A stretch of DNA of 64,000 nucleotides from Arthrobacter sp. C9C5 (GTDB lineage: Bacteria; Actinomycetota; Actinomycetes; Actinomycetales; Micrococcaceae), in NCBI RefSeq assembly GCF_013359735.1, contig NZ_JABFMX010000015.1, positions 39,049 to 103,048 on the forward strand, written 5' to 3'. The notes beneath the pieces are model-generated. The model saw only the letters and a list, made by a program, of their open reading frames with translations, had not been told where the DNA came from and made no database searches. This document shows positions 26,257 to 34,147 of the stretch, piece by piece. Positions within the stretch are counted from its first letter, which is position 1, and each line of letters starts with the position of its first letter. A program made the position numbers and the translations under genes.

Positions 26257-26429
26257 CCGTCTACTTTTCGGGAATGATCCCGGCTGGAGCCAGGAGAATG
26301 CGGCGCAGTGGTTCGGCGTGGAGTCTCTGTGCAGGGAACGCGGGGCGAGGGCTCCGGTATTCCAAAATTCCAACGGCGTACGCCAGGTCTCCCATCATTG
26401 TCCCCCGGCAGCCACGGCCGCGGCGCCCC

Positions 26430-26435
26430 TAGACT
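26430..26435 (+). promoter_or_regulatory. -10 element of a leaderless promoter for the Nudix gene
   Basis: TAGACT lies 7 nt before the GTG at 26443; a competing GTG at 26437 is only 1 nt downstream. This spacing favours 26443 as the start. Confidence 0.45.
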
Positions 26436-26442
26436 GGTGGAC

Positions 26443-26886
26443 GTGACTGAACTCATCAACGTTGTCGGCGGCGCAGTAGTGGATTCCCTGGCCGAGCCCC
26501 GGACCCTCCTGGTGGCGAGGCGGACCGCGCCGCCCCAGTTTGCCGGCATGTGGGAGTTCCCCGGCGGCAAGGTGGACCCGGGTGAGGCTCCGGAGCGTGC
26601 GCTGCACCGTGAACTGCTGGAGGAACTCGGGGTGGAGGTCCGGCTGGGTCCGGAGCTGCCCGCTGAGACACCGACCGGCTGGCCGCTCAACGGCCGGGCC
26701 GCGATGCGGGTCTGGTTCGCCGAGCTGGCGGCCGGCACGCCGCAGCCGCTGGAGGACCATGACGAACTCCGCTGGGTGGCGCTGACGGACCCGCAGGAAG
26801 TCCTGGGGCTGCCCTGGATCCCGGCCGACCTGCCGATCGTGGAAGCACTCCTGGCGGCCGTCGCGGCGGAACCCTCGCCAAACTGA
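26443..26886 (+). CDS. Nudix hydrolase, MutT-like
   Basis: A 147-aa protein with a complete Nudix box GGKVDPGEAPERALHRELLE followed by ELGV, giving the Gx5Ex7REUxEExGU pattern. It opens with MTELINVVGGAVVDSL and RTLLVARRTAPPQFAGMWEF, resembling MutT-type (deoxy)NTP pyrophosphohydrolases that sanitise oxidised nucleotides. The substrate is inferred from this resemblance only. The pnt operon begins 42 bp downstream on the same strand. Confidence 0.88.
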   Translation: MTELINVVGGAVVDSLAEPRTLLVARRTAPPQFAGMWEFPGGKVDPGEAPERALHRELLEELGVEVRLGPELPAETPTGWPLNGRAAMRVWFAELAAGTPQPLEDHDELRWVALTDPQEVLGLPWIPADLPIVEALLAAVAAEPSPN

Positions 26887-26928
26887 GTCCTGTGTGCCTA
26901 CGCTGGGGCGAACCGAGAGGAGCTGGGC

Positions 26929-28086
26929 GTGCAGGTGGGGGTCAGACGGGAACAGCGTGCGGGGGAACGCCGGGTGGCGGCCACCCCCGAGACGGTGCGG
27001 CAGCTCACGGGCCTCGGCTTGTCGCTGCTGGTGGAATGCGGTGCCGGCGTCGCATCCGGCTACGGCGACGCCGACTATGAGGCGGCCGGGGCCAGCCTCA
27101 CCCCGGAGCTCCCGCTGGACGCCGTGGATGTCCTGCTGCACGTCCGCCCACTTTCCCCGGAAACCGCCGGCGCGCTGCAGCCCGGCACCGTCACCATCGG
27201 CTTTGCCTCACCGGCTTCGGAACTGCCGGCCGTGGGTGCCCTCGCCGCCGCCGGCGTGACATCCTTTGCCTTGGAACTCGTGCCTCGGATTTCCCGCGCC
27301 CAGTCCATGGACGCGCTCAGCTCCCAGTCCCTGGTCGCCGGCTACCGCGCCGTGCTGGAGGCGGCCCTGCGCTACCCGAGGTTCTTTCCGTTGTACATGA
27401 CCGCGGCCGGGACCATCCCGCCGGCCCGGGTGCTGGTCCTCGGCGCCGGCGTCGCAGGCCTGCAGGCGATCGGCACCGCGAAACGGCTCGGCGCGCGGGT
27501 CTCGGCCAACGACATCCGCGCCGCCTCCGCCGACGAGGTCGCTTCGATGGGCGGCACCTTCATCAACCTGGAGCTCGATACTGGAGCTGCGAACGCGTCC
27601 GCCGAGGGCAGCGGCGGGTACGCCCGTGAACTCGCGGAGGACCGCGCCGCCCGGCAGCGTGCCTTGCTGGCGCCACACGTCGCCGCGGCGGACGTGCTGA
27701 TTACGACGGCGGCGATTCCGGGCCGTGCCGCCCCGCTGCTCGTCACCGCCGACATGGTGGCCGGGATGCGGGCCGGATCCGTCGTCGTGGACCTCGCCGC
27801 GGAATCCGGCGGCAACGTCGAGGGAGTCATCGCCGGCCGGGACATCCTGGTTCCGGTCCCGGGCGGCGCCGTGACGCTGGTGGGGATGCAGGACGCGGCG
27901 TCTGCCGTTGCTTCCGACGCGTCCCGGCTGTACGCCAAGAACGTCGCCAACCTCCTGGCCCTGATGACCGTGGACGGCAAGGTGGTCCCGGACTTCGACG
28001 ACGACGTCGTCGCGGGGGCCTGCCTGACCCACGACGGCGCCGTCCGGCACGCCGGCACGGCTGCAGCGATGGAGGCCCACAACTAA
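26929..28086 (+). CDS. pntAA: NAD(P) transhydrogenase alpha subunit, part 1 (dI domain)
   Basis: A 385-aa soluble NAD(H)-binding component. N-terminal GVRREQRAGERRVAATPETV is the alanine dehydrogenase/PNT signature; RVLVLGAGVAGLQAIGTAKR near residue 165 is the Rossmann motif; AAIPGRAAPLLVTADMV is conserved. The enzyme couples hydride transfer between NADH and NADP+ to proton flow. GTG start, with AGAGGAG 7 nt upstream. It overlaps pntAB by 1 bp. The split into three polypeptides resembles Rhodospirillum rather than the two-subunit E. coli form. Confidence 0.95.
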   Translation: MQVGVRREQRAGERRVAATPETVRQLTGLGLSLLVECGAGVASGYGDADYEAAGASLTPELPLDAVDVLLHVRPLSPETAGALQPGTVTIGFASPASELPAVGALAAAGVTSFALELVPRISRAQSMDALSSQSLVAGYRAVLEAALRYPRFFPLYMTAAGTIPPARVLVLGAGVAGLQAIGTAKRLGARVSANDIRAASADEVASMGGTFINLELDTGAANASAEGSGGYARELAEDRAARQRALLAPHVAAADVLITTAAIPGRAAPLLVTADMVAGMRAGSVVVDLAAESGGNVEGVIAGRDILVPVPGGAVTLVGMQDAASAVASDASRLYAKNVANLLALMTVDGKVVPDFDDDVVAGACLTHDGAVRHAGTAAAMEAHN

Positions 28087-28424
28087 TGGATGCTGTCACG
28101 TTGCTCACGGTGGTGGTGCTCGCCGTCTTCGTCGGCTTTGAAGTCGTCTCCAAAGTCACCAGCAAGCTGCATACCCCGCTGATGTCCGGCGCCAATGCCA
28201 TCCACGGCATCATCCTGGTCGGCGCGGTCATCGTGGCGGGCCAGGCCGACGACCCCTGGCTGCTCGCCGTCGCGTTGCTCGCGGTGGTCCTCGCGACCGT
28301 CAACCTGGTCGGTGGCTTCGTCGTTACCGACCGGATGCTGGAGATGTTCGGCCCGCGGAAAACCGCGCGTCCCGGCGGTTCGGCCGGTGCCGGCACCGGC
28401 CGGACGGAGGAGGAAGGCCAATGA
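28086..28424 (+). CDS. pntAB: NAD(P) transhydrogenase alpha subunit, part 2 (membrane)
   Basis: A 112-aa membrane subunit with about three helices: VTLLTVVVLAVFVGFEVVSK, then SGANAIHGIILVGAVIVAGQ and LLAVALLAVVLATVNLVGGF. The motif KLHTPLMSGANAIHGI is highly conserved in proton-channel dII. Its Met/His residues line the channel. A basic, Gly-rich tail follows. The gene overlaps both neighbours (ATG on the pntAA stop; ATGA with pntB). Confidence 0.94.
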   Translation: MDAVTLLTVVVLAVFVGFEVVSKVTSKLHTPLMSGANAIHGIILVGAVIVAGQADDPWLLAVALLAVVLATVNLVGGFVVTDRMLEMFGPRKTARPGGSAGAGTGRTEEEGQ

Positions 28425-29794
28425 GCATCCTCGCCCCGGCCTGGACCGCGCTGTTCTATCTCGTGGCGGCCGTTTGCTTCATTCTCGCGCTGAAAGGCCT
28501 CAGCTCGCCCCGGACCGCCCGCCGCGGCAACGCCATCGGCGCGGCCGGTGCTGCGGTGGCCGTGGTGACAGTGTTCCTCTCCGCGCGGCTGGAGAACATT
28601 CCGCTGATCCTGGCCGCCATCGCCGTCGGCACCGCCCTGGCCGTACCGGTGGCCCGGCGCGTGCAGATGACCCAGATGCCGCAATTGGTGGCCCTGTTCA
28701 ACGGGGTGGGCGGCGGCGCGGCCGCACTGGTCGCGGTGCTGGAACTCGGCCACAGCGGGGACTCCTGGGTGCGGCTGGCCGTCGTCTTCACCATGCTGGT
28801 CGGTGCGGTGTCCTTCGCCGGTTCGGCCGTCACGGTTGGGAAACTGCAGGAGCTGATCAGCACCCGCCCGTTGCTCTTCCCGGGCATGCCTGCCGTGATG
28901 GTGCTCGTCCTGGCGGGCGCCCTGACCGCCGGGGGATTCGTTGTGCTGACGGGGTCGGCGGGCTGGGCCGGGGCGCTGCTGGTGCTGGGCCTGGCCGCGG
29001 GTCTGCTGTTGGTGCTCCCGGTCGGCGGCGCCGACGTGCCGATCGTGATCTCGCTGCTGAACGCCTTCACCGGCCTCGCCGTCGCCGCGTCCGGGATCGT
29101 GCTCGGCAACGTGCTGCTGCTCGTCGCCGGGACGCTCGTGGGCGCCAGCGGCACCATCCTGACCAAGGTGATGGCCTCGGCCATGGGGCGCGGCGTGGCC
29201 GGCATCATGTTCGGCGCCTTCCGAGGCGGATCCACCGCGGGTTCGACCACCCTCAGTGACCGGCCGGTGCGCTCCTCCTCGGCCGAGGACGTCGCCGTCC
29301 AGCTCGGCTATGCCCAGCGTGTCGTGATCGTGCCGGGCTACGGCCTCGCCGTCGCCCAGGGCCAGCACACGGTAGCCGAGCTCGCCACCGCCCTCACGGC
29401 CAGGGGAGTCGACGTCGTCTTCGCCATCCACCCCGTGGCCGGACGGATGCCCGGGCATATGAACGTGCTGCTGGCGGAGGCAAACGTGCCGTACGAGTCG
29501 CTCCGGGAACTCGAGGAGGTCAACCCGGAGTTCGCCAACACGGACATCGCCTTAGTGGTGGGGGCGAACGACGTCGTCAACCCCGCCGCGAAGTCGTCCC
29601 CGGGGTCGCCGATCTACGGGATGCCGATCCTCGAGGTGGTCCAGGCGCAGCAGGTGGTGTTCCTGAAGCGCTCGATGCGGCCGGGCTTCGCCGGAATCGA
29701 GAACGAGCTCCTGCATGACCCCAAAACGACCCTGCTGTTCGGCGACGCCAAGGATTCGCTCTCCAAGGTCCTCGGAGCGGTCAAAATCCTCTAG
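28421..29794 (+). CDS. pntB: NAD(P) transhydrogenase beta subunit
   Basis: A 457-aa subunit. The N-terminal half is membrane-embedded (about eight helices, including MPQLVALFNGVGGGAAALVA and GADVPIVISLLNAFTGLAVA). The C-terminal dIII domain binds NADP(H): VVIVPGYGLAVAQGQHTVAE and HPVAGRMPGHMNVLLAEA, then VVGANDVVNPAA. Together with PntAA/PntAB it forms the proton-pumping transhydrogenase that supplies NADPH. The ATGA overlap with pntAB implies translational coupling. Confidence 0.96.
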   Translation: MSILAPAWTALFYLVAAVCFILALKGLSSPRTARRGNAIGAAGAAVAVVTVFLSARLENIPLILAAIAVGTALAVPVARRVQMTQMPQLVALFNGVGGGAAALVAVLELGHSGDSWVRLAVVFTMLVGAVSFAGSAVTVGKLQELISTRPLLFPGMPAVMVLVLAGALTAGGFVVLTGSAGWAGALLVLGLAAGLLLVLPVGGADVPIVISLLNAFTGLAVAASGIVLGNVLLLVAGTLVGASGTILTKVMASAMGRGVAGIMFGAFRGGSTAGSTTLSDRPVRSSSAEDVAVQLGYAQRVVIVPGYGLAVAQGQHTVAELATALTARGVDVVFAIHPVAGRMPGHMNVLLAEANVPYESLRELEEVNPEFANTDIALVVGANDVVNPAAKSSPGSPIYGMPILEVVQAQQVVFLKRSMRPGFAGIENELLHDPKTTLLFGDAKDSLSKVLGAVKIL

Positions 29795-29857
29795 GCACCG
29801 GTCCGGGGAGGGGCTCGGGCACCGGACCCGGGAGGGGGCAGGAAGAGACCGCGCCGC

Positions 29858-30997
29858 TCAGAAGAGCGTGGGCTGCGCTGTTCCGGCGGTGAGGCTGGCG
29901 GTGACGCCGGCGCGGTAAGCCGCCGCTCCGGGCGCTGCCGGCCCGGGGATGCTGCCTGCCGGGTACTGGGCCTCCTCCTCCCGCGGATCATCGTTGAGGT
30001 CCCGGTGGCTGAACCCCGAGGAGCCCAGGAAGCCGTGCCGGGACTTGAAGTACCGGATGCGGCCCGCCAGCCAGGCGCGGTATTCCTTGGAAGCGTAGGA
30101 ACCGCCGCCGTAGAGGCGGCGGTACTTTCCGGCGAGCTGGGGGTGCTCACGGGCGATCCACTGCATGAACCACTCCCGGGTGCCGGGTTTGAGGTAGAGC
30201 GCCCCTGCCGTGACGCCGGTGGCGCCCGCCGCTGCGAGCGAGCCGAAGAGCGAATCCAACGCTTCGTCGGAGTCCGAAAGCCAGGGCAGGATGGGCATCG
30301 CCATCACGCCGCAGGGAAGCCCCGCGTCGCGCAGCCGGGATACCAGTTTGAGCCGGGCCCGGGGGCCGGGAGTTCCGGGTTCCACCGCCTCGGCGAGCCG
30401 CTCGTCGGTCATGGCCAGCGAGATCCCCACGCCCACGGGGACCTGGGCGGCGGCGTGCTTGAGCAGCGGGATGTCCCGGGCCAGCAGCGTGCCCTTGGTG
30501 AGGATGGACAGCGGAGTGCCGGAGTCGGCCAGGGCGCCGATGATGCCGGGCATCAGCTGGTACCGGCCCTCGGCGCGCTGGTACGGGTCCGTGTTGGTGC
30601 CCAGGGCGACGTGATGACGCTGCCAGGAGGGCTTGGCCAGCTCCTTGCGCAGCACCTCGGCGGCGTTGATCTTGACCACCACCTGGCTGTCAAAGTCCAG
30701 GCCGGCGTCGAAGTCGAGGTAGGTGTGGCTCTTGCGGGCGAAGCAGTAGACGCAGGCGTGGCTGCAGCCGCGGTAAGGATTGACCGTCCACTCGAACGGC
30801 ATGCGGGAACCGGCGGCCACCTTATTGAGCACCGATTTGGCGGTGACCTCATGAAAAGTGACCCCGGCAAACTCAGGGGTGGAGACGGACCGCACGAGTC
30901 CCGCCAGCGGCAGCAGGGCCGGAGAAGCAGGCCCGGCGGCGGACCCGGCAGGGGGAGTTTCACCGCTTGGCCTCAGTGCTTGCGCGTCCCATCTCAT
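29858..30997 (-). CDS. Radical SAM protein, Rv2578c/SplB-like, SOS-controlled
   Basis: A 379-aa protein. The radical SAM cluster motif CSHACVYC (CxxxCxxC) is near residue 97 in NPYRGCSHACVYCFARKSHT, followed by LGTNTDPYQRAE and LTKGTLLARDIPLL, matching the Rv2578c family related to spore photoproduct lyase. The C-terminus is QPTLF, matching the bacterial sliding-clamp binding consensus (QxxLF). The start at 30997 (MRWDAQALRPSG) is 8 bp from a near-perfect LexA box. A role in DNA repair is inferred from these two features; the reaction is unknown. Confidence 0.85.
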   Translation of the reverse strand: MRWDAQALRPSGETPPAGSAAGPASPALLPLAGLVRSVSTPEFAGVTFHEVTAKSVLNKVAAGSRMPFEWTVNPYRGCSHACVYCFARKSHTYLDFDAGLDFDSQVVVKINAAEVLRKELAKPSWQRHHVALGTNTDPYQRAEGRYQLMPGIIGALADSGTPLSILTKGTLLARDIPLLKHAAAQVPVGVGISLAMTDERLAEAVEPGTPGPRARLKLVSRLRDAGLPCGVMAMPILPWLSDSDEALDSLFGSLAAAGATGVTAGALYLKPGTREWFMQWIAREHPQLAGKYRRLYGGGSYASKEYRAWLAGRIRYFKSRHGFLGSSGFSHRDLNDDPREEEAQYPAGSIPGPAAPGAAAYRAGVTASLTAGTAQPTLF

Positions 30998-31005
30998 GAA
31001 TACAT

Positions 31006-31021
31006 TCGAATATATGTTCGA
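31006..31021. promoter_or_regulatory. SOS box of the radical SAM gene
   Basis: TCGAATATATGTTCGA has perfect TCGAA/TTCGA arms in the 16-bp LexA layout. It ends 8 bp upstream of the minus-strand start at 30997. The divergent pcp gene lies 70 bp away on the other side. Confidence 0.88.
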
Positions 31022-31078
31022 TCTTAAGTCAAGGACCGCGGGCCAAAGAAACGGCGCCGGCACGGACCGCAGCGTTGC

Positions 31079-31084
31079 TAGGCT
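31079..31084 (+). promoter_or_regulatory. -10 element of a leaderless promoter for pcp
   Basis: TAGGCT lies exactly 6 nt before the pcp ATG and no Shine-Dalgarno is present. Confidence 0.5.
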
Positions 31085-31090
31085 GGGCCC

Positions 31091-31732
31091 ATGATTCTCC
31101 TGACCGGCTTCGAACCATTTGGCGGCGAACGCAGCAACCCGTCCTGGACCGCGGCGCGCGGGGCGGCCGCCCTGCTCGAAGCCGAGGGCCACGAGGTGGC
31201 GGCGATCGAACTTCCCTGCGTCTTCGGGGACGCCATCACGGTCCTGCACGCGGCCCTGGCGGAGCACCGCCCGGACCTCGTGGTCTGCGCAGGACAGGCC
31301 GGCGGCAGGGCACGCATCTCGCTGGAGCGGGTCGCGATCAACTGCGATGACGCGCGAATCCCGGACAACGCGGGCAACGCCCCGGTCGACGAGCCTGTAG
31401 TCCCCGGCGCCCCGGCGGCCTACTTCAGCACGCTGCCGGTGAAGGCGGCACTGGAAGCGCTGGGAACGGCGGGGATTCCCGCCGAGGTGTCACAGACGGC
31501 CGGGACCTACGTCTGCAACCACGTCTTTTACGGCCTGATGCACGCCCTGCGGCTCACCCCGGGGGCACGCGGCGGCTTTGTCCATGTACCGTACGGGCCG
31601 GACCAGGTCCCGCCCGGAAGCGGACTGGCCTCGCTCCCGCTCGAGCAGATGGTGCAGGCGCTCGCCGTCGTCGTCCGGACCGCGCTGGCGACGACGGCGG
31701 ACCTCAAGCTCGCCGCGGGCGCCACCCACTAG
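31091..31732 (+). CDS. pcp: Pyroglutamyl-peptidase I
   Basis: A 213-aa C15 cysteine peptidase that removes N-terminal pyroglutamate from peptides. It opens ILLTGFEPFGGERSNPSW (family signature). The catalytic triad is visible: Glu in ISLERVAINCDDARIPDN, Cys in SQTAGTYVCNHVFYGLMHAL and His in GFVHVPYGPDQ. Full length, cytosolic. The ATG follows a leaderless-type -10. Confidence 0.95.
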   Translation: MILLTGFEPFGGERSNPSWTAARGAAALLEAEGHEVAAIELPCVFGDAITVLHAALAEHRPDLVVCAGQAGGRARISLERVAINCDDARIPDNAGNAPVDEPVVPGAPAAYFSTLPVKAALEALGTAGIPAEVSQTAGTYVCNHVFYGLMHALRLTPGARGGFVHVPYGPDQVPPGSGLASLPLEQMVQALAVVVRTALATTADLKLAAGATH

Positions 31733-31768
31733 CCCCGCCCCGCAGGAACGGCCGCCCGGCCGGTGAGC

Positions 31769-32407
31769 TCAGTCGAGCAGCTCCCAGACGACGTCGGCGG
31801 CCGCCGTGACGCTGGAACCGCCCGCCTCGACGGTCAGCGGCTCGGACGCCGCCACGCGCTGCATCCTGGCCAGCGGGATGGGTGAGGCGGCCCCGGACTG
31901 CTGCGTTACGGAGAGTGTCCTGCCCAGCCGGGCGCCCGCCAGCGCGGCGAAGTGCTCGGCCGCGGTGCGGGCATCGTTCCAGGCCGCCTCCCGGGCGCGC
32001 GCCTCGACCGCGGAGGGATCCGCAAAGCCGAGTTCCAGCCCGTTGAGGCGCACATCGTCCCCGCCGGCCGCGACCGCCGCGGCAATGAGCGCGGAAGCGG
32101 CCGCCAGCTCGCGGAGCCGGACACTCAGCGTGCTGGAGGCCAGGTAGCCGGAGACGAGCTGCCCGCGGCCCTCCTGCCAGCTGACCTCGGCCCGGACGTT
32201 CAGGCCCGACGTCGTGATGTCCGCGTCCGGCACGCCGTGCTCCCTGAGCACGGCCGTGATCGCGGACGAGGCACGGGCGGCGTCGCCATACGCCGCCTCC
32301 ACCCCGGGGCGGCGGCATTCGACGCCGATGGAGAGGGTTAGCAGGTCCGGCGCGGCTTCCGCGGTGCCGGATCCGGTGACCGCAATGGACCTGGGAGTTT
32401 CCGTCAT
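31769..32407 (-). CDS. SIMPL domain-containing protein
   Basis: A 212-aa protein of the SIMPL/DUF541 family (Omp28-like, oxidative stress related in some bacteria). Visible elements: SIAVTGSGTAEAAPDLLTLS near the start, DITTSGLNVRAEVSW and GYLASSTLSVRLREL in the middle, and ARAREAAWNDARTAAEHFA. No signal peptide is evident in the chosen form. The start at 32407 lies 1 nt after the TGA of the zincin-like gene upstream on the same strand, so they are co-transcribed. Confidence 0.8.
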   Translation of the reverse strand: MTETPRSIAVTGSGTAEAAPDLLTLSIGVECRRPGVEAAYGDAARASSAITAVLREHGVPDADITTSGLNVRAEVSWQEGRGQLVSGYLASSTLSVRLRELAAASALIAAAVAAGGDDVRLNGLELGFADPSAVEARAREAAWNDARTAAEHFAALAGARLGRTLSVTQQSGAASPIPLARMQRVAASEPLTVEAGGSSVTAAADVVWELLD

Positions 32408-32408
32408 G

Positions 32409-32879
32409 TCATGCCTCGTTCCGCTCGGGGGCCGTGCTGGCAGGTTTTTCTGGGGGCGTCGTGGGGAAGCGCTTAAGGAGGGCCGGGGGGTAGCCGCCGG
32501 CCCGGAGCCCGGCGTGCCGCTCAAAGGGGTTGGCCGATCCGGGGTTGCCCGTCCGCCACAGCGACCAGGCAGCGGACAGGAAGTACAGCGGCAGGAACGG
32601 CACGCCCAGGCACCAGGCGTACTGGGTGCTGTGCCGTTCCTCGTGCCCCAGCAGTACCGGGTTGCCCAGGGCTTCGGCGGGACCGGCCCGGAACAGCACC
32701 ACGTTGCCCACGGTGAACGCCGCCGCGAACGGCAAGCGCCAGCGGTACCCGGTGGCGAGGATCAGGCCACGGGGGCCGCGGCGGACCCTGGTCCGGGCGC
32801 AGGCTGCCAGCAGCAACCCCAGCGGGGTCGATGCATTCAACAGATTGGCAAGCTGCCGCAGCCGCTGTCCGGACGTCAT
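32409..32879 (-). CDS. Hypothetical protein with zincin-like HEERH motif
   Basis: A 156-aa protein. I do not recognise a named family. It has GHEERHSTQYAWCLGVPFLP (an HExxH motif followed by a Gln) and, about 40 residues later, NPFERHAG, a layout seen in DUF4157-like putative metallopeptidases. Hydrophobic stretches around residues 45-75 and 90-110 suggest membrane association. It precedes the SIMPL gene by 1 nt. The start at 32879 was chosen because the longer frame begins inside the pheS promoter. The function is unknown, and peptidase activity is only a possibility. Confidence 0.65.
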   Translation of the reverse strand: MTSGQRLRQLANLLNASTPLGLLLAACARTRVRRGPRGLILATGYRWRLPFAAAFTVGNVVLFRAGPAEALGNPVLLGHEERHSTQYAWCLGVPFLPLYFLSAAWSLWRTGNPGSANPFERHAGLRAGGYPPALLKRFPTTPPEKPASTAPERNEA

Positions 32880-32955
32880 GAGGCCATGGTAGCGGGGGAG
32901 CCGTGTTGCCCGGCGGGCCCTCTCCGTCACGTTCGGGCGCCCGGACGCGTTCAAC

Positions 32956-32961
32956 TAGACT
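32956..32961 (+). promoter_or_regulatory. -10 element of the pheST promoter
   Basis: TAGACT would start a transcript near 32968 with a leader of about 115 nt before pheS. I looked for a T-box motif or Phe-rich leader peptide in it and found neither. Confidence 0.4.
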
Positions 32962-33083
32962 GGAGGGGAGCGCCCGCCGGAACGATTTTGGCGAGCCCTG
33001 CCCTTTGTCGACGCACCGGTTCCTGCACCTGTTGAAGGTACTGCGTGCGCTGGCATCACCCGACTCGTAGCTAAGAACAGTAG

Positions 33084-34145
<1,062 letters not shown>

Positions 34146-34147
34146 CA

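Noticed and set aside
32962..33083. Possible T-box or leader peptide before pheST
   Set aside because: No T-box core, specifier loop or Phe-codon run was found in the 115-nt leader.
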